Positions 45,463 to 54,793 of a DNA stretch of 64,000 bases are shown in pieces; within the stretch, counting starts at the first letter, position 1, and each line of letters opens with the position of its first letter. The stretch spans positions 62,001 to 126,000 of the forward strand of contig PABP01000038.1 in NCBI GenBank assembly GCA_002699585.1. Direction: 5' to 3'. Made by a program: the position numbers and the translations under genes. The notes beneath the pieces were generated by a model. The model did no database searches and was not told the DNA's origin. It saw nothing but the letters and a program-made list of their open reading frames with translations. The DNA comes from Anaerolineaceae bacterium (GTDB lineage Bacteria; Chloroflexota; Anaerolineae; Aggregatilineales; Phototrophicaceae).

Positions 45463-46419
45463 ATGGAAAAAAAAGCACCTGATAGCCGGCGAAATATTCT
45501 CCGCGCTAATCTCACTGCATATGGGTTTTTGGCCCCAGCAGGGATACTCGTTATTATCTTTTTCTTGATTCCCGTGCTGCTCATCATCTATTTGAGCATG
45601 ACCAATCTCGCCACAACGAACTTCACAACCAATGTGAGCCAGATGGAATTTGTGGGACTAGAAAATTATGCCATCCTACTACGGGACCAATTTGCCGGAA
45701 AAATATTCTTTAATACGGTATTTTATGTGCTGGTCACGCTCGCGATATTCAATGTGTCGCTGGCGCTCATCGTCTCGTTGTTGACAATGCATATCCCACG
45801 GCGTGCAGGTTTTGCATTCCGTGCAATATGGATTTTGCCGCGTATCACAACCGCCACTGTTTACATTATGCTGTGGCGCAGATTGGCGGTGGAAGCCCCT
45901 TACGGCATCATCAACCAATTCAATACCCTGCTCAATCAACCTACTTATAACTATCTCGACGCACGACCATGGGAATTTGTTATCATGGCCAATGGCTTCA
46001 TCGGCGTATCATTCGGGATGATCATTTTCACGTCTGCGATTGAATCGATTCCCAAAGACCTGATGAATGCCTCGCTGGTAGACGGTTCAACGATTATGCA
46101 GCGCATTCGTTTTATCATCATGCCTCTGCTGCGCTGGCCGCTGTTGTTTGTCGTGACCTATCAGACCTTATCGTTGTTGACTTCATTCGAGCAAATCCTT
46201 CTCCTCACCAATGGTGGACCCGGGTTATATGACACGGAGGTGTGGTCGCTGACGGCGTATCACAGGGCATTATCCAATTACTTCGGCAATGCACAGTGGG
46301 GCTATGGATCGGCTTTTGCAGTGGTACTGGTGATCATCGGCGTCGTGCTGGCGGTGATTTATATGCGCGTGTTCCGCTTCAATGAACTGGTCGCAGAACC
46401 CAAGATTGAGGTGCTCTGA
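45463..46419 (+). CDS. Sugar ABC transporter permease, MalF type
   Basis: 318 residues with six membrane helices. The start is typical (NLTAYGFLAPAGILVIIFFLIP). The EAA loop reads SIPKDLMNASLVDGSTIMQRIRFIIMPLL, of which the first half is the ATPase-contact helix. It makes the pore with the PDZ-containing permease encoded next; its stop (TGA) overlaps the next ATG by one base. No large extracytoplasmic P2 domain like that in enteric MalF is present here, which is of interest because the partner carries a PDZ domain instead. Confidence 0.93.
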   Translation: MEKKAPDSRRNILRANLTAYGFLAPAGILVIIFFLIPVLLIIYLSMTNLATTNFTTNVSQMEFVGLENYAILLRDQFAGKIFFNTVFYVLVTLAIFNVSLALIVSLLTMHIPRRAGFAFRAIWILPRITTATVYIMLWRRLAVEAPYGIINQFNTLLNQPTYNYLDARPWEFVIMANGFIGVSFGMIIFTSAIESIPKDLMNASLVDGSTIMQRIRFIIMPLLRWPLLFVVTYQTLSLLTSFEQILLLTNGGPGLYDTEVWSLTAYHRALSNYFGNAQWGYGSAFAVVLVIIGVVLAVIYMRVFRFNELVAEPKIEVL

Positions 46420-47969
46420 TGACAGTCACCGATAATGAATCTCAGGGTATCATCCATGTCCCGACGCTTATTATCGCACTCAAAAATGGCCTACTGGTTG
46501 TCGTGATATTCAGCCTCTTGGCGCTAATTCTACAGGGTATCCTTAAACCACTGGTGGCATCTCTGCAAGTTGTAGAAACGGTGACCACGACCTTATCCCT
46601 GATCTTAATCTTGGTCTTGCCCTATATCGCTTACATCATGAGTGGTAGCGCCGTTCGTGAATTGGTAAAAACATCAATCCCACAAGCGCTATTGACGGCA
46701 GTGATCGCGACAATTGTGCTCTTTTCGATTATTTCTGTTGGACACTATCTCCTCAATCTAGGGATATTTGCCCCAACTTCCTCGATACAAATGACCGTTG
46801 TCGATACCGATGAGGGTGTACTGGTTGAATCGGTAGTCGAAGGTGGCGCGGCAGACATTGCCGAAGTAAAAGTTGGTGATGTGATAACGGCAATCCGCCG
46901 TGATCCGGTTGACCGTGCTACGTTGATGGCGCGGGTCGCACAATCAGAAGTTGATTCACCGTTACGCTTGCGAATGATCCGTGATGGAGAAGAAATCCAG
47001 GTAACCGTACGCACGGTTCTGGCCACATCGTCCGATGCATCGGCACTATTTCCAGGTCTGATTATGGCACTGGGAGTGACACTCATCACCATTATCTGGC
47101 CCGGTCAATTTACACCCTATGTGATTCTGCTAGCGATACTATCACCGCTATTTTTGGGCTATCTGTGGTTAATTATCGCAACATTTTCCACACGTACTCA
47201 AGGTATTATCCCGCTCGATGGGGAGGGCAATATTGGTGGATTCACTCTCTCCAACTGGGACTTCCTGTTTGGAAAAGACATCGTCGGACTCAACGTCAGC
47301 ATCTGGCAAGTCACCCTAAACTCGTTGATTATCGCAGTATCCATGATGTTGATCGTACTAGTGGTCTCATCAATGGCTGCTTATGCCCTTTCACGGATGC
47401 ACTTTCCTGGGCGCAAAGCATTTCTATCGTTTACATTGGTTCTGCATGGCTTCCCAGCAGTAACCCTCTTGATCCCGATCTTCTTTGTCCTTGCCAATCT
47501 TGGACGAACACCTGTGATCGGTGAAATAGTGGGCTTCAACAAACCGATTGGTATCGCACTGGTGATGGTGGCGTTTCAATTGCCACTCGGTGTCTGGCTA
47601 ATGAAGGGGTTTTTCGATGGCATCCCCTGGGATATCGAACGTTCGGCAATGATTGATGGCGCATCACGCTGGCGCGTCTACTGGGAAATTCTATTGCCAC
47701 AAATACGCCCAGGCTTATTGGCGCTTGGGATTTTCGCATTTTTGGGTGGTTGGAATGCCTTCCTCATCCCGCAGACCTATAGTACCGGTGCGGGGATGGT
47801 TAATCTGCCGGTATTCCTCAACCAATTGATTTCAGAAACGGCTCCAGTCAACTGGAATCAGATTGCGGCAGTAGGCTTATTCCAGTTGGTGCCGGTGTTT
47901 ATCCTTTTTATCTTTGCACAAGAATATCTACTGAATATCTATGCGGGTGGCACCAAAGGGTTTTCCTAG
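46419..47969 (+). CDS. Sugar ABC transporter permease, MalG type, with inserted PDZ domain
   Basis: 516 residues, against about 275 for ordinary MalG-type permeases. Three hydrophobic helices (about 16-42, 54-75, 88-113) lead to a PDZ domain (about 124-200). In it, GVLVESVVEGGAADIA, KVGDVITAIRRDPV and LRMIRDGEEIQVTVR match the PDZ pattern of HtrA/Tsp proteins. Two more helices follow (about 209-228, 233-256). The standard MalG core begins about 270 (FTLSNWDFLF), with the EAA motif at GIPWDIERSAMIDGASRW (401-418). If the N-terminus is inside, the PDZ domain sits outside, after helix 3, the same topological place as the P2 loop of MalF that holds the binding protein. No frameshift or duplicated start separates the parts. 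Confidence 0.9.
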   Translation: MTVTDNESQGIIHVPTLIIALKNGLLVVVIFSLLALILQGILKPLVASLQVVETVTTTLSLILILVLPYIAYIMSGSAVRELVKTSIPQALLTAVIATIVLFSIISVGHYLLNLGIFAPTSSIQMTVVDTDEGVLVESVVEGGAADIAEVKVGDVITAIRRDPVDRATLMARVAQSEVDSPLRLRMIRDGEEIQVTVRTVLATSSDASALFPGLIMALGVTLITIIWPGQFTPYVILLAILSPLFLGYLWLIIATFSTRTQGIIPLDGEGNIGGFTLSNWDFLFGKDIVGLNVSIWQVTLNSLIIAVSMMLIVLVVSSMAAYALSRMHFPGRKAFLSFTLVLHGFPAVTLLIPIFFVLANLGRTPVIGEIVGFNKPIGIALVMVAFQLPLGVWLMKGFFDGIPWDIERSAMIDGASRWRVYWEILLPQIRPGLLALGIFAFLGGWNAFLIPQTYSTGAGMVNLPVFLNQLISETAPVNWNQIAAVGLFQLVPVFILFIFAQEYLLNIYAGGTKGFS

Positions 47970-48015
47970 GCACTACCTAATTTGGTATGACTTGACTTCT
48001 GTTTAAGGATGTTCC

Positions 48016-49095
48016 ATGCAAGTAACAATTGAGAATCTGACCAAAAAATTCGGCGATGTGATCGGGGCGGAAAATCTGAGCCTCGATATCAAGGATGGTG
48101 AATTTGTCGCCTTCTTAGGCCCATCTGGTTGTGGCAAGACCACAACACTCCTGATGCTGGCAGGTATTTACAAACCCACCAGTGGCACAATCCGTTTCGG
48201 CGATACCGTTGTCAACCGATTGTCTCCCAGAGAACGCAATATCGGCATGGTGTTCCAGAGTTATGCGCTCTATCCGCATATGACAGTCTATAAAAATATC
48301 GGGTATCCACTCAAGCTCAAGAATATGCAGAAGAAAGAAATAGATGAGCGGGTGAATGCTGTCGCCAATACAATGGGGATTGGCGATTTACTGGATCGTC
48401 GTCCCGGTCAATTGTCGGGTGGCCAGCAACAGCGTGTGGCATTGGGCCGTGCTCTAGTTAAAGAGCCAGATATTTTGCTGTTTGACGAACCCCTATCCAA
48501 TCTTGATGCACGGTTACGATTGACAATGCGCGGTGAAATCAAGCATCTGCAACATGATCTCGGTATCACTTCAATCTATGTCACACACGATCAGATTGAG
48601 GCGATGACGATGGCGGACCGTATCGCAGTTATGAGTGGCGGGCATTTGCAGGCGTTTGATACGCCTGAAGCACTCTATGATCGACCGAAGACGCTCTTTG
48701 TGGCCGGTTTTGTCGGCAATCCACCCATGAACTTTATCAATGTTGAGGTGTCCGCTTCAAACGGGCATTTCGTCGCAACCAATGGCAATATGTCTTTGGA
48801 TTTATCGAAGGAACGGGGAGAAAAACCAGCTACAGCAGGTAATTCGGTTGTCATGGGCATCCGTCCCGAAGATATCCAAATCGCACCCGATGGTACGGTC
48901 CCGGCAGAAGTCTTTGTGGTCGAGCCACTCGGTAGAGAAAATCTAGTCGATGTGCGAATAGATGGCGAGAGTATTCTGTTATTAGCAGACACGAAAGCCG
49001 ATCATAAACGTGGTGACAGTGTAAAGCTCAAATTTAATATGAATAAGGCGCAATTCTTCGATTCCAAAACAGGCAAATCACTGTTGTGGGCGTAA
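48016..49095 (+). CDS. ugpC: Sugar ABC transporter ATP-binding protein (MalK/UgpC/MsmK type)
   Basis: 359 residues. Walker A GPSGCGKTT (35-43), Q-loop in FQSYALYPHMT, signature LSGGQQQR (133-140), Walker B LLFDEPLSNLD with D157/E158, H-loop VTHDQ. A C-terminal OB/TOBE region (about 240-355) contains GIRPEDI. It powers the permeases encoded just upstream (gap 46 bp, SD AAGGA). As the only ATPase of this class in the window, it may also serve the sugar permeases at 60238-62039, as MsmX does in Bacillus; that is inference. Confidence 0.93.
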   Translation: MQVTIENLTKKFGDVIGAENLSLDIKDGEFVAFLGPSGCGKTTTLLMLAGIYKPTSGTIRFGDTVVNRLSPRERNIGMVFQSYALYPHMTVYKNIGYPLKLKNMQKKEIDERVNAVANTMGIGDLLDRRPGQLSGGQQQRVALGRALVKEPDILLFDEPLSNLDARLRLTMRGEIKHLQHDLGITSIYVTHDQIEAMTMADRIAVMSGGHLQAFDTPEALYDRPKTLFVAGFVGNPPMNFINVEVSASNGHFVATNGNMSLDLSKERGEKPATAGNSVVMGIRPEDIQIAPDGTVPAEVFVVEPLGRENLVDVRIDGESILLLADTKADHKRGDSVKLKFNMNKAQFFDSKTGKSLLWA

Positions 49096-49327
49096 AACAA
49101 TTCTGAGAACAGCTCGACATGATGTAGAAACGAGTAGAGAAACAAGCAAGAGGCTAGCTCACGAATACAGATATTGAGTGCCCTTCTGGATTTACAAAAT
49201 TTCAAGAGAACAGGCATTCCCTTATCTCTACTAGGAAACCTGGAAATGCCATCAATGAAGCCGTTTTGCCTAAAAACTTCTGTCAATCAGCACTCAACTA
49301 TATTTGGGTGATGCCACGGATAATCTC

Positions 49328-50296
49328 ATGGAAATCGATGGAATCGGGAAAGATGTTAGTAATGGATACATTGATGGGCGGCTAGAGCGGTTAGATCAGT
49401 GCTTAACGTATTACGCAACGCTAGGATATCGTGTCGCGGAATTACCCATCACGGGATTGAGTGTGATTATTAATGGCAAGCTGTTTGAGCCCCGTGTGAA
49501 GCGCGTCAAGGATATCCTAGCGAAATATGATTTTCGATATACGGTACACACACCCAACCGCACTAATCTGGCCTACGGCGCCAATCATGAGCTAGAAAAA
49601 TCGGTTCTGGAGGCCTCTATACAATTCTGCCAGAGTATCGGCGCGAAACGACTTGTTTATCACAGTGGCTTACAGGCTCTTGATGCGGCACGTACGGGAA
49701 CAGTCTTGCTCCCGACAGATGATGAGATGGCATATGGTGCAGAAAGGGAAATAGCTGCATTGCGGGCCCTGGCATCGGTTGCACAAGACGCAGATGTCAT
49801 CATCGGTATGGAAAACGGCGATCCACATCTGTGGGAATATGCTGTGCTCAAGCAAAATCAAAAACGTCCTGACGAATTGCCCAAGTATCATGCTCGCCTG
49901 CGGATTCAGCCCATCATCGAACAACTTGAGGCGATCAACCACCCCAATATAGCGATGACGCTTGACCTCGCGCATTTGCATCTGGCAACCCACGCTGTTG
50001 GCGATAATTATCTCAGCGCCGTTGAACAGGCTAGCCCATGGGTGCGGCATCTGCACATCAACGATAATTTCGGGAAATTGGATGTCGGATTTGATAACGA
50101 GAAAGACCGCCTGCCCTATGGTGAAGCTGATTTGCACCTACCGCCAGGTTGGGGTGCTATACCGTTCGCAGAGGCATTCGCAAAGCTAGAAAACTACAAA
50201 GGTGAAATCATCCTAGAAATCAAAGATCGCTATTGGGATCACTTTGGCGACGCGCTCAACAATACTCGACAAATACTCGCCGACCATGGTATCTAA
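49328..50296 (+). CDS. Sugar phosphate isomerase/epimerase-like TIM-barrel protein
   Basis: About 322 residues from ATG 49328; an in-frame TTG at 49304 is a possible earlier start, and neither has a strong SD. The xylose-isomerase-like (AP_endonuc_2) fold is seen in YTVHTPNR, RLVYHSGL, VIIGMENGDPH, AMTLDLAHLHLA, VRHLHINDNFG and the late EIILEIKDRYW strand, with E, D, H and E residues at the usual metal positions. It probably isomerises or epimerises a sugar acid or sugar derived from the substrate imported by the preceding ABC system. The substrate is not known. It ends the GntR-linked unit. Confidence 0.82.
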   Translation: MEIDGIGKDVSNGYIDGRLERLDQCLTYYATLGYRVAELPITGLSVIINGKLFEPRVKRVKDILAKYDFRYTVHTPNRTNLAYGANHELEKSVLEASIQFCQSIGAKRLVYHSGLQALDAARTGTVLLPTDDEMAYGAEREIAALRALASVAQDADVIIGMENGDPHLWEYAVLKQNQKRPDELPKYHARLRIQPIIEQLEAINHPNIAMTLDLAHLHLATHAVGDNYLSAVEQASPWVRHLHINDNFGKLDVGFDNEKDRLPYGEADLHLPPGWGAIPFAEAFAKLENYKGEIILEIKDRYWDHFGDALNNTRQILADHGI

Positions 50297-50608
50297 AGTC
50301 GAGAATTAGCCAAGTTTTGAGAGATAACATCCTATTGCATGACTCCCCCCGCACCATCCTCGCCTGACGGTGGGCGTCGATGGTGAAAAGCTGTGATACG
50401 GCAGGTATGATAATCATCTAATCTGTACATAGTGGCCCACTTTCTGGAATACGCATAGCCTGAGTTTGCGCTTTGGCTAATCTCGTCTAGTTGGTACATA
50501 AACTTTTGTTGATATTCACGAGATAAATGGTGTGCCTGGCGAGTTACATTTGACTTGCAATTTGTTGCACATTCAAAGCGTCCATCAGGAGATTGGGGTA
50601 AAGCCACA
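50297..50608. other. Intergenic region upstream of the BMP-type binding protein
   Basis: No gene is supported. TTGACT at about 50549 may be a -35 box, but no good -10 lies 17 bp away. No purine-riboswitch core was recognised in spite of the nucleoside context. The SD region AGGAGATTGGGG lies 12-23 nt before the ATG. Confidence 0.3.
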
Positions 50609-51841
50609 ATGAAGTTCAACTTCAAGGTTTTAAGCTTAGTGGTGCTGCTGCTAAGTATCGGCATCGGCACAGTCATTGCACAAGATGACACGTATAAGGT
50701 CGCATTCTTGCTCGCTGATTCACCATCGGACCAGGGTTGGAATGCCGCACATTATCGTGGCATTGAGCAAATCAAAGAGCTTGGCGAAGTTGTCGAAGAA
50801 AACGGTCTATCTTTCAATGTCGCACTTGAAGACGGAACAGTATTAGAAGTGCAGGTTGTCGAAAATATCGGCTACAACGATGCTGACATCGAACGTGTTG
50901 CACGTCAGGTCATCAACGGTGGCGCGGACTATGTCTTTGGCACATGGTTTGATTCCATGAGCGCGATCTCTCGCCTCGCTGAAGAATTCCCAGATGTGTT
51001 GTTCGAGCATGGGTCAGGCTATCCCTTCGTCGCATCGAACGACACCAATTTCAGCACCTACTTCATCCGTATTGAAGAAAGTGACTACGTTGCAGGTTAC
51101 GTCGCTGGCCTGCTCGGTTATTCTGACGTGGGGTTAGTTGGCACCTTCTCGATCCCTGAACCGGTACGTGGCGTCAATGGATTTGCCCTGGGCCTGCAAG
51201 ACGGCCTCGCGGAAATTGGCGAAGATCCCGCTAAATCGAACGTCCAGGTCATCTGGATCAATAGCTGGCTGGACCGTGAATTGGAAGTCCAGGCGGCTAC
51301 GGCCCTGCTGGATGAAGGATTCACCGTCATCCGCCAAATGGCAGACACACCCTATTCCAGCCAGACCACCTGCGAAACTGAGGGCAATATTGCCATCGGC
51401 TATGGTAGTGATGTTTCTGGCGTTGCCGATTGCTCGTTGATGACCAACGAATGGAAGTGGGGTGCGTATTACGTGCCGCAGGTGCAGGCTGCACTCGATG
51501 GCACCTGGGAAACCCACGACTGGTGGGAGGGTTTTGCTGCCGATGCGTTGGGTATCACAGGATGGAACGATGAACTCGTGCCTGCCGACGTTCAGGAAAA
51601 AGCACAAGCGCTCATTGATAGCATCGCAGCGGGTGAATTCAACCCCTTCTGTGGTCCCATCAGCGGGACGGGCCTGTCACCAGAAGGTGATGTCGTCGAA
51701 ATCGACGTACCAGAAGGCATGTGCCTGAGCGATATGGACCAGCTCACCATGCAGTGGTATGTCGATGGTGTCAGCGGTGAGTATCCGGCTGCCCCACCTG
51801 ACGGCTTTGAGCTGGAGCTTGTCGAAGCGGCCTCAGAATAA
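50609..51841 (+). CDS. BMP-family nucleoside-type ABC transporter substrate-binding protein
   Basis: 410 residues from ATG 50609; the frame continues upstream, but only this start gives a signal peptide (about 1-26, ending TVIAQ). There is no lipobox. Bmp/Med family features: VAFLLADSPSDQGWNAAHYRGI, minus its last residues, ADYVFGTWFDSM, then AGYVAGLLGYSDVGLVGTF and IAIGYGSDVSG. Four cysteines in the C-terminal half could form disulfides. BMP proteins bind nucleosides or purines. The ABC permeases and ATPase on the opposite strand (52752-56337) are of the matching kind. A terminator hairpin follows at once. Confidence 0.92.
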   Translation: MKFNFKVLSLVVLLLSIGIGTVIAQDDTYKVAFLLADSPSDQGWNAAHYRGIEQIKELGEVVEENGLSFNVALEDGTVLEVQVVENIGYNDADIERVARQVINGGADYVFGTWFDSMSAISRLAEEFPDVLFEHGSGYPFVASNDTNFSTYFIRIEESDYVAGYVAGLLGYSDVGLVGTFSIPEPVRGVNGFALGLQDGLAEIGEDPAKSNVQVIWINSWLDRELEVQAATALLDEGFTVIRQMADTPYSSQTTCETEGNIAIGYGSDVSGVADCSLMTNEWKWGAYYVPQVQAALDGTWETHDWWEGFAADALGITGWNDELVPADVQEKAQALIDSIAAGEFNPFCGPISGTGLSPEGDVVEIDVPEGMCLSDMDQLTMQWYVDGVSGEYPAAPPDGFELELVEAASE

Positions 51842-51853
51842 GTATGGTTACAA

Positions 51854-51886
51854 GGGGAATTGCCGATGCGACAATTCCCCTTTATT
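51854..51886 (+). terminator. Terminator after the BMP-type binding-protein gene
   Basis: GGGGAATTG (51854-51862) / CAATTCCCC (51872-51880), a 9-bp perfect stem with 9-nt loop, then TTTATT. It lies 13 nt after the stop and 26 nt before the next gene, so it probably trims but does not abolish downstream expression. Confidence 0.75.
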
Positions 51887-51911
51887 GAATAATCAACCAG
51901 GAAATGACTTA

Positions 51912-52748
51912 ATGACTCCTCTTCAAATCGAACTATCCCCTGAGCGCGTCCTGCGGCACATTCTGCGGCCTGCCACTGATCTCAGTGAATACATGACTGT
52001 GCAGGTCATCCCAACCGATACAGAACCAATTCCCACATTGGCAGGCCCCTACTACCTGGCCAACATTGGGTCCGATGAGGGCAATCCGCTGTTGCTGGAA
52101 CTGCGATTTGCCGCGACGGATCATGGTTTTTCGATTGCGCTACTGATGACTAACGAGCGCTATCCGATTGACCTGACGGTGATTGCCAAAGAATTTATGG
52201 GACGTTTAGCCGATCAAAGTATCGCGTTTGATGGCGTGATTGGGCCAGAAAGCCTGGGGCCAAAGCTCTCGCAGGAAATCGCACGGCTCAAAGGGGACTA
52301 TACGCCGCATACGACCTTGCAAAAAGGCAAGCCACGCGCCGATGATGACGGCAACGTGACAGTTGCAGCCCCTAAAGCGTGGATCAGCGATGATAGTGGT
52401 GTGGCGGTTTCGTCGGGGACATCGCACCCGGCAGCCCAGCAAAAGCTGTACATCGACCCGCTGGTCGCGGAGAAATTCGCAACTTTACCCAACGGTGTCT
52501 TGCTGGTGGATGATGCACGGCTATCTTCGGGCACGGTTTCCAGCTCGATTGAACTATTGACCAAAATGAATATCAAGATCGCGGCGGTCGCTACTGTATT
52601 GAATGAGCATGACCCGGTTGACGAGGTCGATGGCATTCCGTATATCTGGTTAACGAAGCTGCCGATTTTCGATGAGGTCGAAGGTGGATGGCAACCGCGT
52701 GCAGGGAGCTTCAAAGGGTTAGATAACTTCTTCGTGAAAGTGCGCTAG
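51912..52748 (+). CDS. Phosphoribosyltransferase-like protein linked to nucleoside import
   Basis: 278 residues from ATG 51912, with AGGAAA 8 nt upstream; the open frame extends back into the binding-protein gene and is not used. The PRPP-loop pattern is VLLVDDARLSSGTVSSS, where typical enzymes have VDD-V-x-x-T-G-x-T; the two acidic residues and SGT are kept. A DGVIGPESLGPKLSQE strand supports a type I PRTase fold, with an insertion between (about 125-175) and an N-terminal extension. It probably salvages a base released after import, or binds PRPP as a regulator. It ends 3 bp from the stop of the convergent permease gene. Confidence 0.75.
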   Translation: MTPLQIELSPERVLRHILRPATDLSEYMTVQVIPTDTEPIPTLAGPYYLANIGSDEGNPLLLELRFAATDHGFSIALLMTNERYPIDLTVIAKEFMGRLADQSIAFDGVIGPESLGPKLSQEIARLKGDYTPHTTLQKGKPRADDDGNVTVAAPKAWISDDSGVAVSSGTSHPAAQQKLYIDPLVAEKFATLPNGVLLVDDARLSSGTVSSSIELLTKMNIKIAAVATVLNEHDPVDEVDGIPYIWLTKLPIFDEVEGGWQPRAGSFKGLDNFFVKVR

Positions 52749-52751
52749 CAC

Positions 52752-53699
52752 TTATTCCCGATGGTAGACAGTCCCCAGGGCCGATGGCACGCCATTATGG
52801 CGATAGAGGGATCGTCGGCCTGATATGAACAGCAGCGCGACAATGGTCGCAATATAGGGTGCCATGCTCAGGAAAAATGTCGGGATGCTGGTACCCGCTG
52901 CCTGCATACGGAATTGAATGGCCGTGACACCCCCAAACAAGAGCGCACCAATCACCGCCCTTAATGGGTTCCACAACGAGAAAATCACCATCGCAATGGC
53001 GATCCAGCCACGTCCACTGGTGATGTCCACGCTCCAACCCGGTGTGTAGGCCAGCGATAAATGTGCGCCGCCCAGGCCGATGAGCACACCGCCCACAATC
53101 GTATAAACATAGCGCAAGCGCGTGACACTGACGCCGAGGGAATCCGCCGCGCGGGGATTTTCCCCAATGGCGCGTAAGTGAATCCCTGGCCGCGTCTTGA
53201 ACAAGTAATACCATATCAAGGGCACGAGCAGATAAAGCAGGTATGTGAGCGCATCCTGATGAAAGAAGGATTCGCCGACAATCGGCAGTGAGGACAGGCC
53301 CGGTACGGCAAAACGCTGTAATTTGGGGCCAGCCAGCCCCACCAGGGTCGTGCCTTCTGGACCGATATTCTGGCCGATAAAGTCCGCAAGTCCGGTGCTG
53401 AAGATCACCAATGCCAAGCCGCTAGCCACCTGGTTCGCCGAGAGGGTGACGCACCAGAACGCATGCACGGCAGCAACCAACCCACCGACGATCATGCCAG
53501 CGAAGACGCCAACTAGCAGGCTACCGCTATAGAACGCCCCGGCAAAGCCTGCCAAAGCTGATAGCAGCATCATGCCTTCGATGCCGAGGTTGAGCACACC
53601 TGAGCGTTCGGTCATGATGCCGCCCAGGGTCGCAAACAGGACCGATGTCCCGGCACGTATGGCAATGCTCAGCACAGATTCAATTAAAGCTAGCTCCAT
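52752..53699 (-). CDS. Nucleoside-type ABC transporter permease (NupQ-like)
   Basis: 315 residues, strongly hydrophobic (about eight helices). The BPD_transp_2 family pattern is seen in GGIMTERSGVLNLGIEGMML, minus ends, and NPRAADSLGVSVTRLRY, the ATPase-contact loop. It is the second permease of the BMP-type importer, encoded 8 bp after the first permease on the minus strand. It is distinct from the sugar permeases elsewhere in this window, which are of the MalF/MalG family. Confidence 0.93.
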   Translation of the reverse strand: MELALIESVLSIAIRAGTSVLFATLGGIMTERSGVLNLGIEGMMLLSALAGFAGAFYSGSLLVGVFAGMIVGGLVAAVHAFWCVTLSANQVASGLALVIFSTGLADFIGQNIGPEGTTLVGLAGPKLQRFAVPGLSSLPIVGESFFHQDALTYLLYLLVPLIWYYLFKTRPGIHLRAIGENPRAADSLGVSVTRLRYVYTIVGGVLIGLGGAHLSLAYTPGWSVDITSGRGWIAIAMVIFSLWNPLRAVIGALLFGGVTAIQFRMQAAGTSIPTFFLSMAPYIATIVALLFISGRRSLYRHNGVPSALGTVYHRE

Positions 53700-53707
53700 G
53701 TCCTACC

Positions 53708-54793
53708 CTATTCTGCGACCATCTGCTGCGATGGTGGTCTGACGTTCAAGCGCACGCGATACCGTAAAAAGAGATCGCCAGCAGCAATACAAAGTAAAAC
53801 GGCCCCCTGCAAAATCAGCGCAAATGAGGCCGGAAGGTTCATCGACAGTTGAAGCTGCTCGCTGCCGACAGATAGGCCAGCCACAAACACCGCCGCGACG
53901 ATCACGCCCGGAGGCGACAACCGTCCCAGAAAAGCGACGATCAAGGCCGTAAAGCCATAACCGACTGCCAGCCCATTCTGCATGCGGTGGCTGATGCCCG
54001 CGACCTCGCCCATGCCTGCTAACCCGGCAATGCCACCTGACAGGAACATAACGAGCATCAAATTGCGCATGACGTTGATGCCAGCATAGCGGGCTGACAA
54101 TGGACTTTTTCCTTGCACCCTGATTTCGTAGCCGATGGTCGTGCGATTGAGCAAAAACCAGATGAGCGCGGCAATAATCAGGCCAAAGATGATGCCAATA
54201 TGCAGTTGTCCGGTCAGACGCGGCAACCATGCCGCACGGGGGAATTCTGCTGTTCCAGGGAAGCCAAAGCCGCGCGGATCGCGCCATGCATCAAAGAAGA
54301 GGTACTCGACCCACAACACAGCCACGTAATTCAGCATGAGGGTAGAGACGATTTCATTGACGCCACCGAATATCTTGAGCAGCGCCGGTATCAGACCCCA
54401 GAGTGCCCCACCTACGAACCCCGCCAGGATAACCGCAGGCAGAAGCAACGGTTCGGGCAACCACTCTGACCAGAAAAGCGCGACACCTGCCGCAGCAAAA
54501 CCGCCCATCACCAACTGGCCTTCTGCGCCGATGTTCCAGATATTGGCACGTAGGGCCAGTGAGACGCCTAAGCCGGTCAACAAGAGCGGCGACGCTTTGA
54601 CCAGGGTATCGACTGTGGCAAACTCGCTGCCGAATGCGCCAACAAACATGAGGCGATACGCCTCAATGGGGTTAACACCGACGATCAACAACAATAACGC
54701 GCCAAAGGCCAGCGCCACAAGCACCGCGCCCAGGATGGTCAGCAGAAGCGTCCATTGACCATAACCCTGCCGGCGCTCCAGCGTTAATTTCAT
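53708..54793 (-). CDS. Nucleoside-type ABC transporter permease (NupP-like)
   Basis: 361 residues, about eight to ten helices, BPD_transp_2 family. The features ANIWNIGAEGQLVMGG and SPLSARYAGINVMRNLML place it in the NupP/YufP group for nucleoside or purine uptake. Its ATG overlaps the end of the ATPase gene by 4 bp, so the two are translationally coupled. It forms a heterodimer with the following permease. Confidence 0.93.
   Translation of the reverse strand: MKLTLERRQGYGQWTLLLTILGAVLVALAFGALLLLIVGVNPIEAYRLMFVGAFGSEFATVDTLVKASPLLLTGLGVSLALRANIWNIGAEGQLVMGGFAAAGVALFWSEWLPEPLLLPAVILAGFVGGALWGLIPALLKIFGGVNEIVSTLMLNYVAVLWVEYLFFDAWRDPRGFGFPGTAEFPRAAWLPRLTGQLHIGIIFGLIIAALIWFLLNRTTIGYEIRVQGKSPLSARYAGINVMRNLMLVMFLSGGIAGLAGMGEVAGISHRMQNGLAVGYGFTALIVAFLGRLSPPGVIVAAVFVAGLSVGSEQLQLSMNLPASFALILQGAVLLCIAAGDLFLRYRVRLNVRPPSQQMVAE

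Noticed and set aside
50297-50608. Purine riboswitch upstream of the BMP-type binding protein
   Set aside because: The conserved purine-aptamer core and its kissing loops could not be found on reading.
51759-51911. N-terminal extension of the phosphoribosyltransferase-like protein
   Set aside because: It overlaps the binding-protein gene and the terminator hairpin; ATG 51912 has a ribosome site and a sensible start.
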